Source: an uncultured Oscillospiraceae bacterium (lineage in GTDB: Bacteria > Bacillota > Clostridia > Oscillospirales > Oscillospiraceae). Taken from it: DNA of 64,000 nucleotides. Under the pieces are notes generated by a model. The model made no database searches. It had not been told where the DNA came from and worked only from the letters and a program-made list of their open reading frames with translations. The position numbers were made by a program, and so were the translations under genes. The stretch is taken from the NCBI GenBank assembly GCA_950075865.1, contig CATMVA010000003.1, positions 62,001 to 126,000 on the forward strand, given 5' to 3'. This document shows, one piece after another, positions 48,065-56,992 of this stretch (positions are counted from its first letter, which is position 1; every line of letters starts with the position of its first letter).

Positions 48065-48274
48065 TTACCTCTTATCCTTCAGCCCCAGCAGATAATCCGC
48101 CGAAACCCCGAAATACCGGGCAAAATCCGCAATAAACGGCGCCATGGGTTCCCTCTCCCCAGCTTCATAACGCTGATAGGTCGTCCACGCAACCCCCAAA
48201 GCATTTGCCGCGTCTATTTGCCGGAGCTTTTTTTCTTTCCGGACTTCTCTCATTCTTTTCCCCAAAATTTCCAT
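48065..48274 (-). CDS. XRE-family HTH transcriptional regulator
   Basis: MEILGKRMREVRKEKKLRQIDAANALGVAWTTYQRYEAGEREPMAPFIADFARYFGVSADYLLGLKDKR. Confidence 0.9.
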   Translation of the reverse strand: MEILGKRMREVRKEKKLRQIDAANALGVAWTTYQRYEAGEREPMAPFIADFARYFGVSADYLLGLKDKR

Positions 48275-48286
48275 ACGATCCCCCTA

Positions 48287-48329
48287 TTGACATTCCCATA
48301 TGGGAGTATTATAATATTCCCATATGGGA
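48287..48329 (+). promoter_or_regulatory. Consensus promoter with two identical 12-bp palindromic operators
   Basis: TTGACA (48287..48292), 17 nt, TATAAT (48310..48315); TCCCATATGGGA at 48294..48305 and 48318..48329. Confidence 0.9.
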
Positions 48330-48339
48330 GGTTTTTATA

Positions 48340-48555
48340 ATGGATGATTTAATAACCCGTCTTTACTATTTTGTCGATGACTTTCTTCCCGTCGTCCCCC
48401 ATCCCAACGATGCCGAACAGGCCCTGGTGGCCACCCTGACCCCGGAGCAGATGGTCCTGCTTGAAGATTATCAGATGGAGGTTTTCCGTCGGGACGATGC
48501 CGAGCGGCGGGCCCTGTTCACCTTTCTGGTGAAGCTGGGCATCCACATCCCTTAG
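48340..48555 (+). CDS. Small helical protein (DUF6809-like)
   Basis: MDDLITRLYYFVDDFLPVVPHPNDAEQALVATLTPEQMVLLEDYQMEVFRRDDAERRALFTFLVKLGIHIP; divergent from XRE gene. Confidence 0.65.
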   Translation: MDDLITRLYYFVDDFLPVVPHPNDAEQALVATLTPEQMVLLEDYQMEVFRRDDAERRALFTFLVKLGIHIP

Positions 48556-49973
48556 GCCAGCTCTCCCCACAGCGACCAGGTGTTGGCCCCCGTGACGGTC
48601 ACCTCCTGGAAGGTGCCGATCAGGCTCTCCTCCCCCTCCTTCACCCGCACCAGCCGGTTCCCCGGCGTCCGGGCGGTAAGGGCGAAGCCCTCCTCCTCGC
48701 AGACCCCGTCAATCAGACAGCGGAGCGTTTTGCCGATGTAAGCGGCGTGCTTCTTGGCCGAGATGGCGTTCTGGGCGTCCACCAGCCGCTGGAAATTGGC
48801 CTTTTTCTCGCTCATGGGCATGGGGTCGGGCATTTTGGCCCCCGGCGTGCCCTCCCGGGGGGAATAGATAAAGGTAAAGAGGGCGTCGTACTCCACCTCT
48901 TCAATGAGGGAGAGGGTGTCCTCAAACTCCTCTGTGGTCTCCCCGGGGAAGCCCACGATGATATCGCTGGTGATGACCACATCGGGCACTTGCTCCCGGA
49001 GCCTTCTCACTTTGTCCAGGTAGATCTCCCGGTCGTAGTGCCGGTTCATGGCCTTCAGCACCCGGTCGTTTCCCGCCTGAACAGGCAGGTGAAATACCGG
49101 GGCGATCTTTTCACACCGTCCCATCACCTCAAAAAGCTTCTGGGAGGCGTCCTTGGGGTGGGAGGTCATGAACCGGATGAGGAAATCCCCCGGGATGGCG
49201 TTGATCTGCTCCAGAAGGTCGGCAAAATCCATGCTGAGCCCCAGATCCTTGCCGTAGGAGTTCACATTCTGCCCCAGCAGGGTGATGTCCTTATACCCCT
49301 CGGCCACCAGTTCCCGGCACTCGGCAAGCACATCCTCGGGCAGCCGGGACCGCTCCCGGCCCCGGACGTAGGGCACGATGCAGTAAGTACAGAAGTTGTT
49401 GCACCCGTACATGATGGAGACCCAAGCCTTTACCTTCCCCTGCCGGACCACCGGAATGCCCTCGGCGATGCTCCCCGGCTCGTCGGTGTTCTCAAAGACC
49501 CGCCCCCGGCGGGAGAGTACCCGGTAAAGAAGCTCGGGAAATTTCCACAATGCGTGGGGTCCGAACACAATGTCCACATGGCGGTAGGATTCCCTGATTT
49601 TATCCGCCACCTGGGGCTCCTGGGCCATACAGCCGCAGACGCAGATGATCTGCCCCGGCTTCCGCCGCTTGGTGTGGACCAGCGCCCCGATGTTGCCGAA
49701 GACCCGGTCCTCGGCGTGGCCCCGGATGGCGCAGGTGTTGATGACGATGACGTCGGCCTCATTCTCGTCCCCGGTAAAGCCGTATCCCATGCTTTTGAGG
49801 TAGCCCCGGATGCGCTCCGAGTCGGCCTCGTTCTGCTGGCAGCCGTAGGTGTCCACAAATGCCCTGTATTCTCTGGGAGCGGCCGTGAGCCGCTCCTGTA
49901 CTTTTTCGCAGAATTCCCCCTGCCGGGCGATCTCTTCAGGGGAAATACGGGTGGTCCGGTTTTCCATCTCCAC
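48552..49973 (-). CDS. miaB: tRNA-2-methylthio-N6-dimethylallyladenosine synthase MiaB
   Basis: VDTYGCQQNEADSERIRGYL..., GCNNFCTYCIVPYVRGRERSR. Confidence 0.96.
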   Translation of the reverse strand: MEMENRTTRISPEEIARQGEFCEKVQERLTAAPREYRAFVDTYGCQQNEADSERIRGYLKSMGYGFTGDENEADVIVINTCAIRGHAEDRVFGNIGALVHTKRRKPGQIICVCGCMAQEPQVADKIRESYRHVDIVFGPHALWKFPELLYRVLSRRGRVFENTDEPGSIAEGIPVVRQGKVKAWVSIMYGCNNFCTYCIVPYVRGRERSRLPEDVLAECRELVAEGYKDITLLGQNVNSYGKDLGLSMDFADLLEQINAIPGDFLIRFMTSHPKDASQKLFEVMGRCEKIAPVFHLPVQAGNDRVLKAMNRHYDREIYLDKVRRLREQVPDVVITSDIIVGFPGETTEEFEDTLSLIEEVEYDALFTFIYSPREGTPGAKMPDPMPMSEKKANFQRLVDAQNAISAKKHAAYIGKTLRCLIDGVCEEEGFALTARTPGNRLVRVKEGEESLIGTFQEVTVTGANTWSLWGELA

Positions 49974-50074
49974 CCCTCCTTTTTCGGGTATGCTGAATGA
50001 TTGATTATATCATTTTTCCGCTTCATTTTCAAGGGCAGCGCAAATATAGAAATCAGGACCTACCCATTATAGTT

Positions 50075-50115
50075 AGGTTACACCAGTCAATCGACTACGT
50101 GTGACCTATTTTTTT
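50075..50115 (+). terminator. Terminator-like hairpin at host/phage junction
   Basis: AGGTTACAC-C-AGTC-AATC-GACT-AC-GTGTGACCT-ATTTTTTTA. Confidence 0.6.
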
Positions 50116-50136
50116 ATGCCGTTTGGAGGTGAGGAA

Positions 50137-50400
50137 ATGGCCGACTATGCTTTCAGGACACTGGAGGACCGCCGGAATTTGCAGGATCTCTACGAAACCG
50201 GCCTGTCCCCCAGGGAATTGTCCGAAAAGATGGAAAAGACCGTCACAGTGATCTACACGGAACTGCGGCGGGGCCGGGACGGCACCCGGCTGGAGGACGG
50301 GCGCCTGAAATATGACGCCACGGTGGCCCAGCGGGCCGTGAACAGGTCCCTGGAGCGGAGGGGCAGAAAAGCCAGCCGCACCAGCCAGGGCGCAACTTAA
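50137..50400 (+). CDS. Small HTH-like phage protein
   Basis: RRNLQDLYETGLSPRELSEKMEKTVTVIYTELRRGRDG; GGAGGTG RBS. Confidence 0.6.
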   Translation: MADYAFRTLEDRRNLQDLYETGLSPRELSEKMEKTVTVIYTELRRGRDGTRLEDGRLKYDATVAQRAVNRSLERRGRKASRTSQGAT

Positions 50401-50418
50401 AACGAGGGGGAAAAGGGT

Positions 50419-50886
50419 ATGGCAAGAAAGGAAATTAAGTTCATGCGGAAACTCGGCGGCGGCTGTGAGGGACGCCAAGACGGTGTGATCTATCGGATCA
50501 ATGTAGACCGCACACTGCTGGGAACGTGTGCCCCTGCCTATTCCGTCAGCGCCTACGACACAAAGGACAAGGGCCGGACAATCAGCACATCGGGCCACGT
50601 CCGTTTCCACCTGGACGGCGCCAAGGAGTTCTGCCAGCAGATCGCCGCCGGCGAGATCGACCTGGAGGAACTGCGCCAGAGGTTCGCAGCGGAGGACGCC
50701 GCAAAAGAGCAGGCAGCCGTACAGGCGGCCACGGCGGAGGCCAAGGAGTTCCGCGCCAAGCTGGAGGCCGCCGGCATTTCCTACCACAAACTGCTGGAAC
50801 TGGAGGCCGAGCGGGAAAACCTGTCCGGCATTGCCCACAGCATTCTGGTGGGCTGGGAGCGCGGGGAGGGCCTGCCGAATGGGTGA
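50419..50886 (+). CDS. Hypothetical phage protein
   Basis: ORF 155 aa in operon. Confidence 0.6.
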   Translation: MARKEIKFMRKLGGGCEGRQDGVIYRINVDRTLLGTCAPAYSVSAYDTKDKGRTISTSGHVRFHLDGAKEFCQQIAAGEIDLEELRQRFAAEDAAKEQAAVQAATAEAKEFRAKLEAAGISYHKLLELEAERENLSGIAHSILVGWERGEGLPNG

Positions 50887-51274
50887 AGAAAACAACGCCG
50901 CCGGGATGGTGGCATACATGGACGGCAAGCCGGTGGAGATATGCGAGGAGATCCCGACGCTGACAGAACTGGAGCCGGTGACAGCGGAAGAAGCCGCGGC
51001 CCGTGGAACCGTCACTGCCGAGAAACTGGCGGAGGTAACGGAAACAATCAACGCCGCATTTGCCGCCATTGTGCCGACGTTTGAGCAACTGGCCAGGTCA
51101 CTGGGGAGGTTTGCCACTGCCATTGCGCTGGGGTATGAACTGCAAAAGGCGATCCGGTGGGCAGAGGTCTACAACCCGAAACTGGCCCACTTCTACCACC
51201 ACACCAAAAAGCGGAGGATCCGCAAGAAGTACGCCAAACGGATCCTGGCCTGGTATCGGGAGGAGTTCACATGA
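50879..51274 (+). CDS. Hypothetical phage protein
   Basis: MGEENNAAGMVAYMDGKPVEICEEIPTLTELEPV...; overlaps neighbours. Confidence 0.6.
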   Translation: MGEENNAAGMVAYMDGKPVEICEEIPTLTELEPVTAEEAAARGTVTAEKLAEVTETINAAFAAIVPTFEQLARSLGRFATAIALGYELQKAIRWAEVYNPKLAHFYHHTKKRRIRKKYAKRILAWYREEFT

Positions 51275-52221
51275 ACGTATTAAGCCTCTTTGACGGTATC
51301 AGCACAGGGCGCCTGGCGCTGGATATGGCGGGGATCCAGGTTGACCGGTATTTCTCCAGCGAGGTGGAACCGGCGCCCATGGCCGTCAGCGCAAAGCGCT
51401 GGCCAGACGTGGAACAGATTGGAGATTGCCGACGGGTAAAGGCAGAGGATCTGCCCAGGATCGACCTGGTGATTGGCGGAAGCCCGTGCCAGGGGTTTTC
51501 CAGGGCGGGCAGGCACCTGAACTTTGACGACCCCCGCAGCGCCCTATTTTTTGAGTACGCAAGGGTGCTGGCGGAGGTGCGGGCCATCAATCCGGCGGCC
51601 AGGTTCCTGCTGGAAAACGTGGCCATGAAAAAAGAGTGGGAGGCGGTCATAACAGAAACCCTGGGCGTGTCCCCCATCCACATCAACAGCGCCAAGGTAT
51701 CAGCGCAGAACCGCCAGCGGGTCTACTGGACCAACATTCCGGGCGTAAAGCAACCGCCGGAAAGAAATATCAAGCTGGCGGACGTGATCGACAGGTCCGT
51801 GAACACCGCACAATATGTTGCGGGGGGGGGTATCCTATTCGACCCTACGATCCCGGAGCGGGCGCGGGCGCTTGTCACCAAGGACGGCGACAAGGTGCGG
51901 ATCCGCCAGGCAACAAAGGCGGGCTATATTGTGGCGGAGGACGGCGACGGCGTAAACCTGGCCTTTCCGACCTCTACCACCAGGCGCGGCAGGGTCATAA
52001 AGGGGAAAAGCAACGCCCTGGACTGTTCGTGTGAAGCCTGCATTTTTTACGATGGAATAATCCGCCATTTTACCATCACAGAACTGGAACGCCTCCAGAC
52101 ATTGCCGGACGGCTACACGGAGGGGATAACCCAGACGGAGCGGAAAACGGCAATCGGGAACGGCTGGACGGCGGAGGTCATAGCCTGGATATTCGGCTTT
52201 TTGAAAGAGGAAACACAATGA
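51271..52221 (+). CDS. DNA (cytosine-5) methyltransferase, canonical motif order
   Basis: VLSLFDGISTGRLAL (I), VIGGSPCQGFS (IV), FLLENVAMK (VI), QNRQRVYW (VIII), IGNGWTAEVIAWIF (X). Confidence 0.93.
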   Translation: MNVLSLFDGISTGRLALDMAGIQVDRYFSSEVEPAPMAVSAKRWPDVEQIGDCRRVKAEDLPRIDLVIGGSPCQGFSRAGRHLNFDDPRSALFFEYARVLAEVRAINPAARFLLENVAMKKEWEAVITETLGVSPIHINSAKVSAQNRQRVYWTNIPGVKQPPERNIKLADVIDRSVNTAQYVAGGGILFDPTIPERARALVTKDGDKVRIRQATKAGYIVAEDGDGVNLAFPTSTTRRGRVIKGKSNALDCSCEACIFYDGIIRHFTITELERLQTLPDGYTEGITQTERKTAIGNGWTAEVIAWIFGFLKEETQ

Positions 52222-53060
52222 AGAATGAAAAAAGCCTGGCCACCGTGGTGGCGGACGCCTACGACGGCCTGCTGGCCGGGATCAACAAAATGCCGCCATT
52301 TAGATGGGCGGGCACTCTGGCCGAATGGCTGATGGACAAGCTGACCGCCGCCATCGAGCGGGCCACACACAAGGAGGAAAACATGGACGACGTAAAAATC
52401 GCGGTGCCGGGGATCTCCGCAGAGGAGGCCACCGAAAACATACGCAGAAACATGGAACTGTTGAACAGACCGCCCCTGTCGGAGCGGGTGCGGGAGGAGT
52501 TCCGCCAGATTTTCACCGAGAAGATCCACCGCCCCGGCGCGGAGAAACTGCTGGACTGGCTGGACAGAAACGAGTTTTTCACCGCCCCGGCCTCCAGCAA
52601 GCACCACCTGGCCGTTCCCGGCGGCCTGGCCCTGCACAGCCTGAACGTGTACCGCCGCCTGGTAGAGATCGCGGAGAAAGAGGAGGACGGCCAGACCCCG
52701 GCATACAAAACCAAGGTTCTCCCGCTGGAAAGCATAGCCATCATGGCCCTGCTGCACGACGTTTGCAAAACGGACTGCTACCACAAGGATCCGGCCACCA
52801 GCACCTATAAATTCCGGGACCCCCTCCCTCTGGGGCACGGAGAAAAGAGCGTGTACATCATCACCCGGTACATGGAACTGTACCCCACCGAGGCCCTGGC
52901 AATCCGGTGGCACATGGGGGCCTATGACGACGCCGTGAAAGGCGGATCCAAGGCTTTCAATGAAGCCATGAGAATGACCCCGTGGGTTTGGAGATTACAC
53001 CAGGCTGACATGATCGCCGCCTGGGAGGACGAAAGGAGCGGGGACAATGGGAACACCTGA
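52218..53060 (+). CDS. HD-domain hydrolase, homologous to 9029..9619
   Basis: GGLALHSLNVYRRLVEIA...LESIAIMALLHDVCKTDCYHK...PLGHGEKSVYIITRYMELYPTEALAIRWHMGAYDD. Confidence 0.88.
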   Translation: MKNEKSLATVVADAYDGLLAGINKMPPFRWAGTLAEWLMDKLTAAIERATHKEENMDDVKIAVPGISAEEATENIRRNMELLNRPPLSERVREEFRQIFTEKIHRPGAEKLLDWLDRNEFFTAPASSKHHLAVPGGLALHSLNVYRRLVEIAEKEEDGQTPAYKTKVLPLESIAIMALLHDVCKTDCYHKDPATSTYKFRDPLPLGHGEKSVYIITRYMELYPTEALAIRWHMGAYDDAVKGGSKAFNEAMRMTPWVWRLHQADMIAAWEDERSGDNGNT

Positions 53061-53232
53061 ACGGCTGGACCTGTGTAAACCCTGCGCCGCGGAGAAGTCC
53101 CGCCAGGGGGTACGGCTGAAAACCGTGTCCGGGAGGACGGAAAAGATCACCTGTGCCGCCTGTGGCCGTCGGCGGTTTGGACGGACGTATGAGGCGGTGA
53201 ACGCCGAAGAAAAGGAGGATCCGAAGCCATGA
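53047..53232 (+). CDS. Small zinc-finger-like protein
   Basis: LCKPCA...ITCAACGRRRFG. Confidence 0.5.
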   Translation: MGTPERLDLCKPCAAEKSRQGVRLKTVSGRTEKITCAACGRRRFGRTYEAVNAEEKEDPKP

Positions 53233-54074
53233 CGGAAAAGTATTTCGAGGTTGAGATCCGGGACCGGGCCGCCATTGCCGCACAGGAGCGGGAGGCCCGG
53301 CACGAAAAGCGTCGGAGGATCGCCCGCAGGCAGGCACGGATCAAGCGTGGGATCCTGGTGGCCATCCTGCTGGTCCTGGTGGCCGTTGTGGTAGCCAGGG
53401 CACTGCCTGGGGCTGACAGCGTGGAGGTGCCGGCGGCCACGCCCACACCGACGCCCACCGAGCGGGTGGAGGTCAAGGAAACCATGGCCATCATCGACCC
53501 GGACATGGGCCTGGTGGATCCCGGCGCCGCCCAGGTGCCAGCGGAAGAACCCCCGGCGGAGGTGGCGGACCCCAAAATGGTCACGGACGCCATCGTGGAG
53601 ATCCTGCTGGCCCAGGGCTACCTTTCGGACACAGTGCCACTGCCCTACGAATACCAGGACTATATGCGGTTCTTTTCCGCCGTCTATGGGTGCCCCTACC
53701 CCGTGGCCCTGGCCGCGGCAGACTGTGAAACGGGCGGAACCTTTGACATGGACCTGGTTGGCCGGGTGGGAGAGGTTGGAATATTCCAGCTGAACCCCGG
53801 CCCGAATGGGAGATACCACGCCGACCTGGAGGAGAACACGGGCATGGACCCGAACACCCCCATGGGGAATATTGCCGGTGGGTGCTATCTGCTGGGGAAG
53901 TACATGGACGCCTACGGCGGCGACACGAACAAGGCGGCCATGGCCTACAACATGGGGCCGTCTGGTGCCGCGAAGGCGTGGGAGGCCGGGATCACCTCCA
54001 CCGAATACTCCAGGAAGTTCACCGAGAACGTGGAGAAGTGGGAGGCCCTGGTAAACGCATGGCGCGGTATTTGA
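53229..54074 (+). CDS. Membrane-anchored lytic transglycosylase-like protein
   Basis: TM ILVAILLVLVAVVVARAL; SLT-like ALAAADCETGGTFDMDLVGRVGEVGIFQLNP...AMAYNMGPSGAAKAW. Confidence 0.75.
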   Translation: MTEKYFEVEIRDRAAIAAQEREARHEKRRRIARRQARIKRGILVAILLVLVAVVVARALPGADSVEVPAATPTPTPTERVEVKETMAIIDPDMGLVDPGAAQVPAEEPPAEVADPKMVTDAIVEILLAQGYLSDTVPLPYEYQDYMRFFSAVYGCPYPVALAAADCETGGTFDMDLVGRVGEVGIFQLNPGPNGRYHADLEENTGMDPNTPMGNIAGGCYLLGKYMDAYGGDTNKAAMAYNMGPSGAAKAWEAGITSTEYSRKFTENVEKWEALVNAWRGI

Positions 54075-54328
54075 ACGGCCCGCAGGACCGGATCAGAAAG
54101 CCGGGCAGCCAGGCAGAGCGGGCAAGGATAGAACGCTGGCGCTTTCCGGCAGCGGCCAGGGTGACGCACCCGAACCATGGCACCGTGGTGGTGCCGTGCA
54201 GGTCAAAGCTGGCCGCCATCATGTGCGCGGCAGAGGTGTGGGGGTGCAACTGGACAAGCCTGGAGGGCGCCGAGGTATGGAGGGCCGAGCCTGGGGACAG
54301 GGTGGCCACCATGCCCCACATTATATAA
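54059..54328 (+). CDS. Hypothetical phage protein
   Basis: ATG at 54059: MARYLNGPQDRIRKPGSQAERARIERWRFPAAARVTHPNHGTVVVPCRSKLAAIMCAAEVWG... Confidence 0.55.
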   Translation: MARYLNGPQDRIRKPGSQAERARIERWRFPAAARVTHPNHGTVVVPCRSKLAAIMCAAEVWGCNWTSLEGAEVWRAEPGDRVATMPHII

Positions 54329-54343
54329 AAGGAGGGCACGGAA

Positions 54344-54928
54344 ATGATTATCAGCGAAAGCGGCCTGAACCGGGCCATTAAAGACGCCAAGAGATACGGC
54401 GGTTACACAGTGATGATGGAGGAGGACACGGTGGCCATCTATGCCCAGGAATGGTTCATCAAATGCCCGCGCCAGAAATTCCCGCGCAAGGCGCTGGCCA
54501 CCATCGTGGAGCATATCGGGACAATCCCGGAGGACGGGGTGCCCATGACCGTGACCAAGAAAGGCGATCCCCAGCTGGTCATGGCGGAGGCCGCCCAGGA
54601 CGACATGACGCACTGGTGTACCGGCCAAAGCGGCGACCAGGTGACAATGGTGCCAGTGATCATGCAGGGCTACCAGATTTTCCAGACGACGGAGGGCCGC
54701 GGGGCCTGCTGGGGCGCCCCGGTCATGCACCTGGACCTCCTGGAGCGGGTGGACGCCGAGCATATGACGGCGGACGTGATCGACAATGACCGCCTGCTGT
54801 GGCGCGGCGAGGGTGAGGCAATCGTGATCGACGCCGTGCGGAAAGCCACGTCCGGCTGGGCGAGAGCCTGGGAGCGCGTGGTGTGGGAGGCCCTGGAGGG
54901 CGTGGACCTGCACCGCGAGGAGGTTTGA
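54344..54928 (+). CDS. Hypothetical phage protein
   Basis: 194-aa ORF, GGAGGG RBS upstream. Confidence 0.65.
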   Translation: MIISESGLNRAIKDAKRYGGYTVMMEEDTVAIYAQEWFIKCPRQKFPRKALATIVEHIGTIPEDGVPMTVTKKGDPQLVMAEAAQDDMTHWCTGQSGDQVTMVPVIMQGYQIFQTTEGRGACWGAPVMHLDLLERVDAEHMTADVIDNDRLLWRGEGEAIVIDAVRKATSGWARAWERVVWEALEGVDLHREEV

Positions 54929-54930
54929 CC

Positions 54931-55170
54931 ATGGCGACGAACTTTGACCAGATCACAGCCTCCACCGCCGCCCTGGCCACGTTCCTGGCCTCCCTCCCTA
55001 CCATGCGGGGGCCGTGGGATAAAGCATTTGACCAGGCTTTCTGCTCCACCTGCGCCGTCCAGGACTGCAACGCAGAGGGGTGCCCGTATCAAAAGGTGCG
55101 GGACGCCGCAATCCTGTGGTGGCTGGGACTGGAGGTGGGCAACAATGGCGGAAATCATCCTGGAGGGTGA
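54931..55170 (+). CDS. Small cysteine-containing phage protein
   Basis: MATNFDQITASTAALATFLASLPTMRGPWDKAFDQAFCSTCAVQDCNAEGCPYQ... Confidence 0.55.
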   Translation: MATNFDQITASTAALATFLASLPTMRGPWDKAFDQAFCSTCAVQDCNAEGCPYQKVRDAAILWWLGLEVGNNGGNHPGG

Positions 55171-56155
55171 CGCCCTGGACCGTCTGCAAGGGATCCCGGC
55201 GGAAAGTATAGACACCTGCGTGACCTCCCCGCCCTACTACAACCTGCGGGATTATGGAGAGCCTGGCCAGATCGGCAACGAGGAAACGGTGGAGGAATAC
55301 ATAGGCAAACTGGTGGAGGTTTTCCGGGAGATCCACAGGATCCTGCGCCCAGCCGGGACGCTGTGGGTCAATATCGGGGACAGCTACGCCACAAGTTCCG
55401 GCCCGCAGCCGCCGGCCAACACCAGGAACTCCACGGGGCACACGAAAAAGGCCGTGCCGGAGGGCTACAAGCGCAAGGACATGATCGGGGTGCCGTGGCT
55501 ACTGGCATTTGCCCTCCGGGCAGATGGTTGGTATTTACGCCAAGACATTATATGGGCGAAAACCAACTGTATGCCGGAGAGCGTCCGGGATCGTTGCACC
55601 AGATCCCACGAATACATTTTCCTACTGTCAAAGCAAGAACACTACTATTTCGACGCCGAGGCAATAAGCGAACCGGTGCAAGGGGCCACAACAAAGCGGC
55701 TTTTGCAGGATCTGGAGGGTCAAGCGGGATCCAGGAAACAGCAAGGGCGCGGCAGCAGGCCCATGAAGCCGGTGGCGCCACGGTTCGGCGGTGAAAAGTA
55801 TGGAGCCTCCACGGCAGAGGAAACCAGAACAAAGAGCGGGAAAGAATACCGGCCAACCGCCAGGCGCAACAAGCGCGACGTGTGGAACATCGGAACCGGA
55901 GGCTTTCGCGGTGCCCACTTTGCCGTGTTCCCGGAGAAGCTGGTGGAACCCTGCATTTTGGCCGGGTGCCCGGCTGGGGGCACTGTGCTGGATCCTTTCG
56001 CCGGGAGCGGAACCACCGGCGCCGTCGCAAAGCGGCTGGGCAGGAACTTTTTAGGCATAGAACTGAACCCGGCATATTGCCAAATGGCAAGGGAGCGGAT
56101 CGCCACCGCCCAGCAGTATGCGGAACAACTGACACTGGAGGAGATAGCGCCATGA
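55145..56155 (+). CDS. Site-specific DNA methyltransferase (SPPY type, N4-C or N6-A)
   Basis: TCVTSPPYYNLRDYG and C-terminal VLDPFAGSGTTGAVAKRLGRNFLGIELN. Confidence 0.93.
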   Translation: MAEIILEGDALDRLQGIPAESIDTCVTSPPYYNLRDYGEPGQIGNEETVEEYIGKLVEVFREIHRILRPAGTLWVNIGDSYATSSGPQPPANTRNSTGHTKKAVPEGYKRKDMIGVPWLLAFALRADGWYLRQDIIWAKTNCMPESVRDRCTRSHEYIFLLSKQEHYYFDAEAISEPVQGATTKRLLQDLEGQAGSRKQQGRGSRPMKPVAPRFGGEKYGASTAEETRTKSGKEYRPTARRNKRDVWNIGTGGFRGAHFAVFPEKLVEPCILAGCPAGGTVLDPFAGSGTTGAVAKRLGRNFLGIELNPAYCQMARERIATAQQYAEQLTLEEIAP

Positions 56156-56976
56156 AAAAGCTGGAAACCGAGCGGGTGGCCCTGTACTGCGGGGACTGCC
56201 TGTGCGAAATGGAGGCCGTCCAGGACGGTGTGGCCGACATGGTGCTGACGGATCCCCCCTACTCCTCCGGCGGACTGTTCGCTGGGGACAGAAAAGCCAG
56301 CACCCGGAAAAAGTACACAGACGCGGACTTTTCCGGCGCCGCCCGTTTTCAGAATTTCAGCGGCGACAACATGGACCAGCGCAGTTTTACCGAGTTCATG
56401 CGGCGGGTATTCATGGCCGCCAGGATGAAATCGAAGCCTGGGGCGGTCCTGGCCGTGTTCATAGACTGGCGGAACCTCCCGGCCATTACGGACGCTATCC
56501 AGTCTGCAGGCTGGGTATGGCGCGGCCTGGTGGTGTGGGATAAAGGCACCGCCCGGAATATTCCGGGGCGTTTCCGTTCCGACTGTGAGTATATCGTGTG
56601 GGGCACCAACGGGGACAAGCCCGTGGACTGGCAAGCCGGTGGATCCGCCATGCCTGGGTGCTACCACATCGGATCCGTACCGAACCAGAAAAAGAACCAC
56701 CAGACCGAGAAGCCGGTGGAACTGCTGGAGAAGATCCTGGCCATCTGCCCGGAGGGCGGCACCGTCCTGGACTGCTTTATGGGTTCCGGCAGCACCGGCG
56801 TGGCCTGTATCACCACCGGGCGCCGGTTTATCGGGATCGAACTGGACAAGGGATATTTTGAAACAGCGGCCCGGCGGATTACCGAGGAGGCCGCACAGTA
56901 CACCCTCTTTGACGCGGGGGGGGCACTAATAACCATCATTTGGTTGGCCATGACGCCCAGCCGGGCGCATGAGTAA
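56152..56976 (+). CDS. DNA methyltransferase (DPPY type)
   Basis: DMVLTDPPYSSGG; VLDCFMGSGSTGVACITTGRRFIGIELDKGYF. Confidence 0.93.
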   Translation: MKKLETERVALYCGDCLCEMEAVQDGVADMVLTDPPYSSGGLFAGDRKASTRKKYTDADFSGAARFQNFSGDNMDQRSFTEFMRRVFMAARMKSKPGAVLAVFIDWRNLPAITDAIQSAGWVWRGLVVWDKGTARNIPGRFRSDCEYIVWGTNGDKPVDWQAGGSAMPGCYHIGSVPNQKKNHQTEKPVELLEKILAICPEGGTVLDCFMGSGSTGVACITTGRRFIGIELDKGYFETAARRITEEAAQYTLFDAGGALITIIWLAMTPSRAHE

Positions 56977-56992
56977 AAAGGAGGAAAACACC

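Noticed and set aside
45543-48095. 850-aa plus-strand ORF
   Set aside because: Antisense shadow of mutS.
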